Of a stretch of 64,000 nucleotides of DNA, positions 1 to 11,800 are shown piece after piece. Where the stretch lies: the NCBI GenBank assembly GCA_037951165.1, contig JBBDHG010000043.1, forward strand, positions 4,775,001 to 4,839,000, given 5' to 3'. A program made the translations under genes and the position numbers. Position 1 is the first letter of the stretch, and the number at the start of each line of letters is the position of its first letter. Source of the DNA: Lophius americanus. Its lineage: Eukaryota > Chordata > Actinopteri > Lophiiformes > Lophiidae. The notes below the pieces were generated by a model. It worked only from the letters and a program-made list of their open reading frames with translations, made no database searches and was not told the DNA's origin.

Positions 1-324
1 ATAAAAATCTATTTCATTATTATTCATATTCATATTCATATTATTATAATTATTGTTGTTGTTGTTAGAAGAAGAATTTTATTTGTCATAATATGACAAG
101 CATACAACGAAATAACAATGTCCATCAACAAATACATGATTAAAAAAATAGACTCAAATAAGATAAAAGACAGCAATTTCTCTCCACTCAATAATAAAAA
201 AGCAGGTAAAAATAATCATAATTATGATTAAAAAACACAACATTATTATTATTATTGTTATTATTATTGTCATATCTCATTGATTCTGAAGATTGATTGA
301 AAATTGGTGTGACAACATCATTCA
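1..324. repeat. AT-rich simple-sequence DNA
   Basis: The stretch has short runs of ATT, TTG and ATTATT units (about 1-70 and 240-275) in AT-rich DNA. I see no exon-like open frame with splice sites. Confidence 0.5.
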
Positions 325-843
325 TTGATAAGCCATAACATTAAGACCAGCTGCTTATAAGATAAAACCTTTATTAGTCCCACAACGGGGAAATAATCCC
401 TTCCTCTCCATGTTGCTGCCAAAATAACAGCTCTCTGTGTTCTGACACCTTCCTATCCGAACCAACATCACGTGTTCCACCAAATTGTGCTAGAAGAACT
501 CTACTGTTGGATCAGAGAACACAGGCTAGCTGCTTATCAGCTGTCCATCCTCAGACCACTTTGATGGTAATTGTATAGATGTGTTTGAATATTAACCACC
601 GCAAACCAGGGACACCCAACCAGATCTACAGTTCTGGAGGTGCTGTGATCCAGTCTTCCAGCCAGCACTTGTCTATCTCTTGACAGAGTTGCTCAGATTC
701 TTACCCTCTGTCCTCTTTCCAATTCGCCATCCTCCACAAAGACTCTTTCACTCCCTGCCAAACACATCCCTCCACTGACAGGCGCCGCTATAACAATGAC
801 CAATGTCGTTTTCAGTGTTTATAATGTTCTGGCCGATCAATGT
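325..843 (-). mobile_element. Tc1-like transposon derivative, internally rearranged
   Basis: The left end reads TGATAAGCCATAACATTA and the right end ATAATGTTCTGGCCGATCA, which are inverted versions of each other and match the terminal repeat seen at 48366-48643. Inside, segments such as TTGGATCAGAGAACACAGG resemble the antisense of a teleost Tc1-family transposase gene (from family knowledge). No open transposase frame remains, so this is a decayed non-autonomous copy. Confidence 0.7.
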
Positions 844-2104
844 AACCAATTTGCAGTCCTGAGCTAACAACCTAATTGACCTGGCAGTTTGAATCCCATA
901 CAGCCTTTTTCACAGCAGGTATTTGACATGAAGGAGGAGACGCCGGTGTCATCAGTGGTTCTAATGAGGGTTCCATTCGGGTCAAACGGAGGCAGGGTTC
1001 TGCTGCAAGAGGCGCTGCTACACTGACTGACTTAATTAAGTTCATTAGTTAATGCTTTGTCTACCTGTTACCAGCCTGACGTGATTTATGCCTTAATCTG
1101 ACACAAATCTGACATTTTTTTCCAGTCTGTGTGTGAAGTTACATGGACGTCATGGACATCAGGTTTGGCGCCGCTCAAATGACAAGACCAACATTAATCA
1201 TTTCTGATGTTTGTGCATGAGTCATTTGCGTCCCTGATCACGGAAACTGTCACGTCTGGGAGACAAATGGACCAACGATTACCTGTTGGTGAAAGCATGC
1301 AGCGAATTAAACTCTGGACCACACGTGTCAAACTCAACGCCAACAACAATAATACCGAGACAGTATTTCATTTTTAGAATAACCGGCCCGATAATCTACA
1401 GCGCAAACACCACAGATACGACAAATCCCAGGATGCACTGCGATACTCTGTTGTCAGCGTTCATTCAGTCACTCCTCTAAACATCAGGCCCATCCCTGAG
1501 GAAGATGATACGGAGAACGGGAGGAGACATAGTTGATGAATGTTTTTGTGAACGATGAATAATGAACGTATTAGTAAGTCACACGTGGTTATTAGTAAAT
1601 AGAACGCGCGTTTTAATTAACTGTCAAGGTGCGTTCTCGCTCCTCCGGCCGTTCAACACGTGTCAGTGTGTCAGTGCGGCTGCCTTTAAAACACGATACC
1701 ACATGAAGTTGTTCACATTTAATGACAAATGCACCTTTAGGCTCTTCGTGACTGTTTTCTACTTTCACTATTTATTGTGGCAGAAGACTGAAACCATTTA
1801 CCAAAGGACATTTAAGGTTAATTTTTGATGATGTTTGAAAACCGATTGATTTTAGATGTCAGTTTTAACTTGTAACTTGTAATTGAAACTTTTTACTGGA
1901 AATTATTCTGTGAAATGATGTTAAGAGAGAGAGAGAGAGTCATCCTTCTGTTTCAAACATCAACTTCAGTACAAAATAAGTTATGCTGATCTATTTTGAA
2001 TTTAGTCTGTAGTTTGATTATTTCCTATTCCTTTGGTTTGTTCTGAATTATATAAAATGAGTGAATAAAATAAAAACAAAATTGTTTAAATACATAGGAG
2101 TGCT
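844..2104. other. Gene-free stretch, nothing recognised
   Basis: Only short open frames without splice context occur. A short GA run lies near 1927-1940. I recognise no repeat family here. Confidence 0.4.
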
Positions 2105-2200
2105 GTTCGGCCCTCGATGTGGACTCCATCTTTGATTTTGGCCCCCTCTGCGGTTGAGTTTGGCACCCCTGCTCTACATGACAAACACTCCACCAGCAGA
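2105..2200 (-). mobile_element. Possible hAT-like element end fragment
   Basis: Read on the minus strand, the text GAGCAGGGGTGCCAAACTC followed by a stretch of GGCC-rich sequence resembles the ends of common vertebrate hAT-type non-autonomous elements. Only one end is recognisable, so the class is tentative. Confidence 0.35.
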
Positions 2201-2754
2201 TGGTGAACAGCAGATGATCCCGGTTTGATGGTGCAACCAGCACCAGCTGATGACATCAGCGCCACATGCATACATACATTCAAATCTGACCTTTTGCTTT
2301 CATGCAGAGTGGCCACGAAATGTATATGCATGTGATTTAGGATCAAAATATAAATATCACTCAACTTTGATACAAACGGATTTTTATGTTCACAAAACCA
2401 GGAAAAAACAAAAAAAAACCTGATTATTCATCGTCGCGCAACAAGAGCGGGAAAGGTCGGATCAGAACTCATCGGCTTTCTCTTACATACGCAGAAGGCT
2501 GCCGTCATGAAGCGGCATCCAGACAAAACAAAACAACAAACGTTATAAGACCACTGGATGATATTCACTCTGTTTAATACATTAAATACGATTAAGCCTA
2601 AAATCTTAGTTTGCTCAAGTTGGGTTGCCGTGGCAGCTGGCCATGCAACATATTCCGGTCGTCCGTCTTTCCCGCAGTGCTTTCCAGCTCATCCAGCATC
2701 CCCAGGCCCGATGAGGAATTCCAGTGAATTCTGGGTCTACATTGTATTTTATCA

Positions 2755-3720
2755 CCTCCTCAAGGGAGGAGTTTATGTTTTCACCTCTGTGTGTTTGTTT
2801 CTCTGTTTGGTTTACCGTGAGCAAGGTTACGGAAAAAGTACAGGACGGAATGTCATGAAAATGTACCCTGAGGTAAGTTTTGGCGTATCCGAAAGATTAC
2901 ATTCTGGTGACAGGATGTGCGTTGCAGCATAAAATATAATAAAATAGGTTTTGAATAGTTGGCGTGTTCCAAGAACAAGCCAACTATGAAGCCTTTAGCT
3001 GAACCAAAGTTACATTTATTGTCCTGCAGTTAATTACGTTGTGAAATGAAGATTATGACAATAATAGCGGGGAGTACTTTACGTACTTTCCTAAGAACAG
3101 ACGCGTTTGGGCCTGTATTACCCAGAGGTTGGTTTTGGTATATTCTAAAGTTGATTACATTTTGGTGAAAGTTTGTCTTTCCCAGCATTTAAATTAGAAA
3201 AAATAAAATATTAAGCCATTTGAAGTAATGGGGGGGCTGTGGCTCAGTGGGTAGAGCGGCCGTCTCCCAATCGGAAGGTAGCCGGTTCAAATCCCACCAG
3301 GGTCTACTTGTCGTAGGGTCCTTGAGCAAGACCCTGAATCCTTAGCTCCCCGGGCGCTCCACGAGGGGCTGCCCACTGCTCCCTCAGGGATGGGTCAAAT
3401 GCAGAGAAGTAATTTCACTATGTTGTACTGTGTATGACTCTATGTGACTAATAAAGGAATCTTTCTTTCTAATGACATCACAAAGTGGCTATTGCCGCCT
3501 TTGATCCTTACATTCCTTAGATGTTGCCTTTGGGAGTCCAGTGGGCTGAGCAGAGACGCTGAAGTGAAAGGTGCAGGAGGCGACGGCTAAGGTTTTTGTT
3601 GGAGTTAGTCAGTAGATGTAGAGGCTGACAATAACTCTAACATTAATGGAGAAATCCTCCTATCTGGCCTTGGCAGAGGTTTTCGCTCTCTGAGTGTTGG
3701 TGATGCTACTTTAGTTGCAC
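2755..3720 (+). repeat. Dispersed teleost repeat, family C, copy 1
   Basis: The block begins with CACCTCCTCAAGGGAGGAG and includes a GGGCTGAGCAGAGACGCTGA segment, an AATAACTC...ATTAATGGAGAAATC segment and a CTTGGCAGAGG end. The same ordered segments recur at 26230-27371 and 37590-38410. It is interrupted by the SINE at 3231-3470. No coding capacity is evident. The class is unresolved. Confidence 0.6.
3231..3470 (+). mobile_element. tRNA-derived SINE
   Basis: The head is tRNA-like, with a pol III A box TGGCTCAGTGG at 3240-3250 and a B box GGTTCAAATCC at 3284-3294. A tRNA-unrelated body follows (CCTTGAGCAAGACCCTGAAT), then a 3' end AATAAAGGAATC with a CTTT tail. A short AATG occurs on both sides and may be the target-site duplication. 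It is not a functional tRNA gene, because the 3' acceptor half runs directly into SINE body. Confidence 0.85.
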
Positions 3721-5738
3721 GTTTTCCAATTGTTGTTTTATATATTTAAAAAAGTAAGACTTTAACATAAACACAATACGACAAGAATCAGACAGCAAAT
3801 TGGATGAGTACGATACTTTTCAACAAAAAAATTTGCCTCCCATGTCAACATCTCCCATCCAGCAACGCTTGTCCCAATATATCAGGGAGAAGGTGGACGT
3901 CTCAACAGACAATAACCCCCGAAATACAGACACTCACACCAAAGAAATCCAGATGCATAAATAGTTCTGGAGGCATTTTTTAATATCCAATTTCAAGGTC
4001 AAATTTCAGAAATGCTTGTTTGTCTTTTATACTCTTTAATGTCTTCACCAAGAGAAGAAAATGTGTGGAAAAATATTTATTTGCATATTTTATTACTTAA
4101 ACAAATTCATTATTATCTTAGAGTCTAAGACTTAGAAACTCTAAATTTAGCATGAAATGACAAATTGTTTTTTTGTTATTTCACAGTAAATATCTGTTTT
4201 CCAAAGAAAATTGTTGATTGTGATTAGATGAACTCTAATCTTTTGATAAAGCATGTTTTCAGAAAACCATTTGACCATTATTAGAATATTTTTTTGCTTG
4301 TATCAAGTTGCATAATTGTGGTTACTAAGTGCTCACATGCTTTAATATGCCTCAAAATATCCCACTTATTGAATAGGACTTTCTGATAAGCCTTGGGTAA
4401 AGACTCATCCTTTGTTTTCCTTAGTGGCCCCTTCTAAAGCATTTACATGTTGTCACTGTTGTCACATTACAAACAGGTTCGGCTGGGTGCCACACTATTT
4501 CAAATATGAAACATGAGACTCAAAATGAGCTCAGCCAGACGGTGGAGCAGGACTTTAAAGGGTTAAAAAAAAGAAGCTGGAAAAGCACCTGATATAAACC
4601 TTTTCATTATTCTAAAAACACAAGGGAGCCTCTCCAGAGAGGATTTAAATTACAGGAGGAGCAGCGGGTTCACTGACAAACACTAAGTCATAACAGCAGT
4701 AATTATTAGCGGGGTGGGACTGAATTAAAGTCCATGACAAAGCCATCACCCCCCCACCCCCCCACCCCCCCACCCCCCCTCAGAGAAATTAAGCCAGCCT
4801 GCAGACTTGGCCTTTTCATAAAAACAGACCTGCAGCAGACGGCGCTCCTACATAACCTCGCCGGCTGAAATGGAAAGATCAGCTGCGTTTTTCCACACAG
4901 CAGGAGTGTCTCGGCTCTGTCCTCGCTCAGCCTCTGTCTTTTTCATCGAGATTCACTTTGACCCGGCCGGATCACCCGCTGAGGTCCAGCTCGGCCGCCG
5001 GCATTATTTCTGCCTCCTGCTGCCGCTCTCTGTTTGTTATCTTTGAACTTACAGGCTGTGGAACAGAACTCGAACCCCCTTCCCGGTTTGTTCGGTTATT
5101 ACGTGCATTTAGTTCTAAAAAAAAGACCTTTGAATTAAAAGATTGTGAAACAAAGGCAATCCCACGTAAAGACAACGTTAAAGTTGAAACGGTAACTTAA
5201 CCAATGAAGTTAAAAAAGTCGTAGGAGTAAAACTCAAGAAGGCTACCCCCTTAAGATTATTAGCTGCTTGTTCCACCTTCAGCAGCAACAACTGTAACCA
5301 AACTATTACGGAAAATATCTTCTTTTATCTCTCATCGTCATTCTTTACTTTTGTGTTTTCTTTATTTTGGTTTATGACGCCAAATGCAGCCTTTTGTTCT
5401 TCCGCTTTGTGTCCGTATGTTGGATAGTCTGAATGACCATAAAGTTCATTTGAACCTTGAAATCCTGAAGAAACACTGATAACTGGAGACTCGTCTCTGA
5501 CATCACTGCGCTGGAATTTTGGCCAACTCCTCTAACTTTACTGCCTCAGTGTAGTTTTTTCCCAAGTCCCACCACAGCATGTCTATGAGATAAGGTCCGG
5601 ACGTTGATTTGAGTTAAATCATGCTTTTTGTGTGTCCTTCTTTCTCAAGACTTACCAACTTCTTACAGATCGCTGAAATGCCAATGCTAGTATGTTGACG
5701 GACAAACACAGAATAATGTGATTGGGACCAGAACTCAC
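3721..5738. other. Gene-free stretch downstream of DGKB exon 5739-5876 (intron)
   Basis: On the minus strand this is the start of the DGKB intron that follows the last exon seen here. I looked for the next expected exon (the first EF hand, F-R-L-Y-D-T-D-G-N-G type) and did not find it, so the intron seems to continue past the left edge. The C-rich tract at 4747-4779 is the only structured element. Confidence 0.5.
4747..4779 (-). repeat. G-rich tract on minus strand, G-quadruplex candidate
   Basis: Four runs of about seven C are separated by single A on the plus strand. On the minus strand, the sense strand of DGKB, this gives four G runs with one-base loops, the canonical quadruplex pattern. 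Confidence 0.75.
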
Positions 5739-5876
5739 ACTCCAGCTTGTCCTCCGGACGGCCCCCCTCCAGCAGCGAGAGGTAGCACACAATGTCCTTC
5801 AGTTGCACCATATCCAGAGGCTGGGGCAAGGCGGGGATCTTCAGGGGGGTCGAGCTGCTTTTGATCAGTTTCAACC
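5739..5876 (-). CDS. dgkb: DGKB coding exon: linker and start of EF-hand block
   Basis: The exon is preceded on the minus strand by TTTTGTCTACCCACAG and followed by GTGAGT. It is 138 nt and completes a split Gly codon with the previous exon. It encodes GLKLIKSSSTPLKIPALPQP and then LKDIVCYLSLLEGGRPEDKL. The last base T would join a TC in the next exon to make the Phe that starts the EF-hand region. The proline-rich half is variable linker; the rest is strongly conserved. Confidence 0.93.
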
Positions 5877-8800
5877 CTGTGGGTAGACAAAAGGTCAATA
5901 CATCGTCCACAACACCTCTAACGTAAGTCAAGCAACCTCAACGAAGATTTGTTCAAAGCTCAGAGGCAGGAAGAACTTTGTTTATTAGCAACATGCTAAT
6001 AAGACAAGCTGCCTTGATCATTTTCGCCCAACCTGTGTGCTGAAACCTCTAAAAGAAAAAAACATAATGTCTGACATGTCAGAAGTTCATCCGATCATCT
6101 GAAAGTTGCCCCCCCCCCCCCCCCCCCCCCCCCTCGAACCCTGCACAACAAACGATCCTGGATGAACCCCAAATTTGGTCCAGTCGCACAGCTCTTATCA
6201 TTTCAAATATCAGGTATCAAAGAGATCAATATCAATATCAAAGAGATCTTTTAACTCCTTTGCTTACGGTAGCAACTCACCCCTAACCAGAGGGGCGCAA
6301 TCCACCGTTTCCTCCACAGAATCAATCTCACTTGTAGGACGTTTTACGTTCTAAGAGTTCCTTGGGGTTGCTGGCGCCCTCAATAATCATCTAAGTCACG
6401 TCTCAGCTTCATAACTCCGTGCCAAGGCAACAAAAACATGTATTACCAGCTTAATAACAAAGATGTGCCCCCAAAACATGGATTCCGTCAGCCAGAACAG
6501 ATAAAGACTCACATGTTGATATTATTTTAACCCTCTCCAGACCTGCTTTGCAATTAAACATCCATATTGAAATCCAATAACAATCAGGCCAAATGTTCTA
6601 CTGTCAATCCCACCTGACATGACATTTCTGGCATCCAAGGCATATTGACTTCACATATGCTGGGATGACTGCTTTAAACAGGCTGACAATAATTAGGCAA
6701 ATACGTCTCCATGTGCTTTACTTATGGTCAGTAGCTTAGACTAATCACTGACAGATTGACTCTGTGCTAACAAGAAGTGAAATGGATTTCCAATGCTGGG
6801 ATGTCTAATTGTTGTCTCCTTTAGGGGGTCATACACCCCTCCCTCAGAGGAGACCCTCGGGGGAACAAGGACACAACTGAGAGTAAAGTAGGGGGATTAG
6901 TGCGTTTAAATGAACCATCTTGTTTTGAAGGAGGTCCTCAAAACAATGGTGTAAGGATTCCCCAAAGAAGACCATGGCAACAGAAATAGATGGAATCTGT
7001 GCTTGGATTAGCTGCAGAACATGGATGGATGTAAAATCAAGATTTATTACATCTCCGGAAAAAGTCAGGGATGTTACGGAATAATCGCTGCAGATCCTAC
7101 GTTTTGTAGGCAATAAGTCAAAAACTGTGGTTTGGATCATTTTCAAATTTTATACCCAATAGGCTTTAGTGGGAGGAAGAACTGAAATGAGGTTGGGAAG
7201 GGTCAGTTTCAACTTTTTTAACCCTGGGTCCAATTTTTGTCAGAATTGATGCATGCGAATCTTCTATATATCATATTTAGACTGATAGTTCATATTTTAC
7301 TCAATGGGGGGGGGGTTTCTTTTATGAAAAACACTGTTGAATATGAATCGACTGGAGGAGATCCATCTCCTATGTATCTGAGTGAGGCTGCTAGTTCGTA
7401 TTTTAATCACTAGGGTTTGTTTTTTTTACAAAAAATACAGTTTTTCGAAATTCCTAACCTTTAATCCGATTAAATCCAAATCTGCTTCATGAGAATGGAC
7501 CTCAGCAGATCTATCTTTTATGTATCATATTTTACTTTATTAGTTTTCTTTATTTAAATCACTAGATGGCGTTTTTATGAATAATACTGTTTTCTGAAAA
7601 ATAACTTCCCAACCTTTTATCCAATTTAGTCCAAATCTGGTGAATATGAATCGACTCAAGGAGATTTATCGTCTATATATCATATTTAAACTGATAGTTG
7701 ACAATTTTCCTACTAGGTGGCGCTTTTTTTTGAAAAACAATATTTTTTCTTACATAAATTCCGAACGGTTGGTCCGATTTGGACCGTCTGAGATTATTAA
7801 CGATCCACATTTAATTCATTGTACAAGTTCCTTGTACAACCAAGAGGATTGGGGGCTTTTGAGGGATATACCCTTGCTGTCGGAGGATGTCGCCGTAGCC
7901 CTAGTCATAATTCAAGAGATGACACACGTGAGCCAGATTAATAACTCTACAGCGCTCTCAAGCTATCTAAAGTCAGATTATACATCCTACTTCATCAGCC
8001 TGAAACCCTGCTCTCTAAATTATTCTGCTTCTGAAAGATGCAGATGGCAGCAGTCCATGTTTCCCACCAGGTGAGAATGTAGGGCAGTGGGGAGGATGTA
8101 GGAATGGATCATGAGGTCGCTCTTCTCGCTCACGTATGACAGCGGTTCGGATCCTCGACACTCTGCGAGCTAAATGACAAGAAACAATATGTCTGATAGA
8201 TGTCAGGAGAGAAAATGTCTATTTTCTGCCTGATATATCCCACAGCCCCTGTTGCCATGGTAACAAGACAATCAGCGTTCTTCTGACTTCACCTGTCCTT
8301 GGTTATATCAAGTCTAGAACATCAAGCCACCTTAAAAGTTTCATGTATTGCTCTTTAAATGGATGACATAACTTTATGTTTATTACACGATTCTAGATTA
8401 TAATTCCTTCCAGTATATCCCGAACGACTTCTTCACCTGAAAGACCCCTAAGCCGTCACAAATTAGAGCGTGAACGGCCCCCTTGGTGAGTTTTTTATTA
8501 CAGAAAGTGTAAACACATCACCGCAGTGGTCATGCATCCTTGCCATGTGTTGCGCATGGATGAAATTACGGCGAAAGCAAATTATTTGCCTTTCTGCAGA
8601 GCACCCCCACCGGGGACCCTCGGGATCCTTCTCCGAAAACCGCTGATTTACTCCATATTAAATTGTTGGACTAGTATTTCTTCAAGGATAAGCTAACAAT
8701 TCCAGAACATGTTTTTGGGTTTGTAATAAAGCCAGCACGGGAAACCCCTGCTGAATTCGCAGATTTAAGTTTGTTTTCTCGCAACCTCACATTTTGCCTT

Positions 8801-11800
8801 AAATGAGCTTCAGCTCTCCTCGGACCCCACAGGGATCCGTTCCAAATTTCCAGCCGGTAACCGGGGAGCGTTTCTATTACCTTGTAATAATTCTTTTGAT
8901 CCTGCTGTTCAGTGACGGGAGCGTCTCTGCTGCAGTAATGTGGGGTAAATACAGGCCAAAACACATAAACTCTATCATTTCAACCTCTCTATCTATGCTT
9001 GTTTTGGACACTGACATCTTTCCAGAACCACAGCTAAATCCTACACCAGTTATTAGCCTAAGGGGGCGAAAACTGAACATAATTCTTGTCAAGAAACCTT
9101 CAAATTTGTTGAAACTACTGATAAGTTTGCGTAAAGTCACAGTTTAATGACCCAGCTCACTCTTAGTTGGACCATTTTATCCAAACAAGCATTTGGCCTT
9201 CCACCATCCATCACCATTCAACTAAATAAACATGCTTACTTTGCTTTATGGGCGGCTGTTTAAACTCAGGAGGTAGAACAAAATTCCACTTATCAGGAGG
9301 TTGGTAGTTGCGCCCTTGCATATACCCCTTATACTTTCCTTTGACCTCATAGGGGCGAGAGAGAGCTGAGAGGAGAGAGGAGAGAGAACTGATTTCAGTG
9401 TGTGGAGTAACTGTATGTGATAATAAAGAGTATAAATTATTGGTATTTCTTTTAGAGGTTACTCTATTTGAAAATGCTAGTTTTTTTTCTCTCGGTTGTG
9501 TCTCATTTTCAAACACGAGGTCAACGCTGTGAACCCCAACAGCGAGGGTACATCCCTGGAAAGCCCCCAGGGATGCCCCCAATCCCCTGTGTACTATAAG
9601 CAGTGCCCCTGATGGAACTCCTTTAGTTAAATGTGAGGTAATGTCCAAAAAACTGTATTTTTCGTACCTATATATTCAATAATAGTACTTTATACTTAAT
9701 GAATTTAATGAAAAACTGTGTTTTTCATAAAAATAAGCTCCCTTTATGAATAAAATATGAACTTTTAGTGTCAAACTTGATTCATCCAAATAGATCTACT
9801 TGAGTCAATTCACATTCACCAGATTTGGACTAAGTTGGACAAACAGTCAGGAAGCTATGTCTGAAAAAGAGTGTTTTGTGTAAAACGGCTCCCAATTATT
9901 AGTAAAATATTAACTAATAGAGTCAAAAACGATAAATATACGACAAATCTCCTTGAGTCGATTTATTTGCACCAAATCGGACTAAATCTGACCAACGGTT
10001 GAGAAACTTTAGATTTATACAATATCGATGCGGTCGTTGTATCAAACCCAAATGCTGATGGTCATGAACTACGGGGCGTGTCTGAAAGGATATCACACAT
10101 TTAGAGGTTTTCAGGGCACGTCTCACTATGAGGTGTGCTGGAGAGGTTCCATATGTCACCTCACCTGAGAACCCCTCAGTATTCATCAGCAGCACCGGGT
10201 AAGTGGAAGAAGTATTTTGTAGTTTGTTGTTTTTCATTAGCTAAAACTTTCCTGCTGTTTTATTTTGATTGTTGCAAAATACGATTATAATGCTTCATAG
10301 CACCGATGAAACAGATTGTAAAACTATTTCCTTTTAACCGATTTAAGGAAATGGCGGTTTGCATTGCTGTCCAGAAGGTTCTGTGTTGAAATCCACTTGG
10401 GAGTCTTTGTGGAGTTTGCATGTTCTACCGGTGATTGCGTGGTTTCGGGCTTCCGGCTTTCCTCCCACAGTCCAAAATCATGCAAAATAGTTGAATTGAT
10501 GACTCTAAATATAACCGTAACAAATGAGTCACATGCAGCAGGCCGTCAATACGGAACCAGAGTGCAAGCCTCTAAAGTTAGCTCCAGCGCTTTGTTTGTG
10601 GTGATGTTTCAGAGTGAGAAGCGACCCCTGCTGGAGCAACTTTGACATGAATATCGATAAAAGATATCCTCAGAGTCGCATTCATTTCCGATCTGACCTG
10701 TGTCTGATTGAGGATCGCATATGGAAATCACCCAAATGGGAACTGGATAATATGAGACTTCATATCGCCATGAAAGAGCCACATATTTGCAAAAGAAGCT
10801 GATGAAACTGAATAAAAGCCTCACTTCCATCCAAGTGTCAAAGTTGATGAGGATATTTCCGCAAAATAACTTCACATATTGGGTCCCGCTGGTCAAGTCA
10901 GGAGGAAATCAGCGTTTGTTATTCACCTCATAGACCTGAGGAAGCCAAGAATCCTCCTGTACGAAGGCTGGCTGAAGCGGCGTCGGTCTGACGTGTCGTC
11001 CTAATATTAATAAGTCATAACCACACATTATATTAGCATAAAATGCTGTAAACAAACACAAGCATTGCCCAGACAATTGGCAGACTCTACCCTACAATTT
11101 ATACCCAGTGCCATTAGGCTGGACTTGGCAGGACATCTGTTTTTTACGTGGCACAAAAGCAAAAACAGAAATGATTCTGCTTATACATAACAGAAAGAAC
11201 AGCCCCGGGGGGAAACCCTGGGAGGGAAGAAAGGATGAATAGTCTGCACTTCTGCAACAAAAAGGCTGTACCTGTTTCTTTATGCCAGCGGTGCCAAAAC
11301 GTTGTTGTTGATATTCTTTGTTAGAGTGAAGATTTCACTTACCGGAGACTCTGGGTTTGTCAGAGGATGAGGCACTGCGCTTGAGTCTCTTGTTGTTGAA
11401 CGACATGAAGAGGTGTTGACAGAACTCTTCAGGGAGCTCGCTCTCCAGGAACGTCTGCATGAAGACCTTGAAGCCCTCAAAGTCAATCTCCTAAAGGAAA
11501 TACGCCAGGAGGAGGGCATGTTGTTAGTCGTGATGAGCTGCAGTCTGTATTTTGAAAGCCTCGAGAGGATGCAGATGAGGAAGAGGAGAGCATGTTGGTG
11601 TGAAATATACTCGGTACGGTAAAACGTTAAAGACAAGTTCTGTTCAGGCTGCTTGTGACTATTGAGACGATAAAACTCAGCTTCATGTCCTATGATCCCT
11701 TCCATCGTTAATAATAATCGTACAGCTCAAACCAGTGACTTACATAGATTTTGTCACTCTGCCTTTATGCAAACCACCATAATACCGCTTAGCCTTTTGA

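Larger units (their letters stand above)
5877..11342 (-). other. dgkb: DGKB intron between exons 11343-11490 and 5739-5876
   Basis: The 5.5 kb intron carries several repeats: a 25-base C run, a LINE scrap near 6255-6440, two opposed copies of the composite repeat (7050-7900 and 9500-10020), a Tc1 scrap at 8218-8314 and a common teleost repeat at 10352-10520. Frames such as 8803-9147 and 10609-10896 lack splice context and homology. Confidence 0.7.

Noticed and set aside
3231..3302. A tRNA gene
   Set aside because: A and B boxes are present, but the sequence continues into a SINE body and tail without a proper acceptor stem.
8091..8170. A further DGKB exon in the 5.5 kb intron
   Set aside because: The minus frame is open for a short way, but it has no matching splice pair and exons 11343-11490 and 5739-5876 already join in phase.
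11280..11705. The 141-codon minus-strand ORF at the DGKB exon
   Set aside because: It is a different frame from the one with clear diacylglycerol kinase similarity, and it crosses both splice sites.
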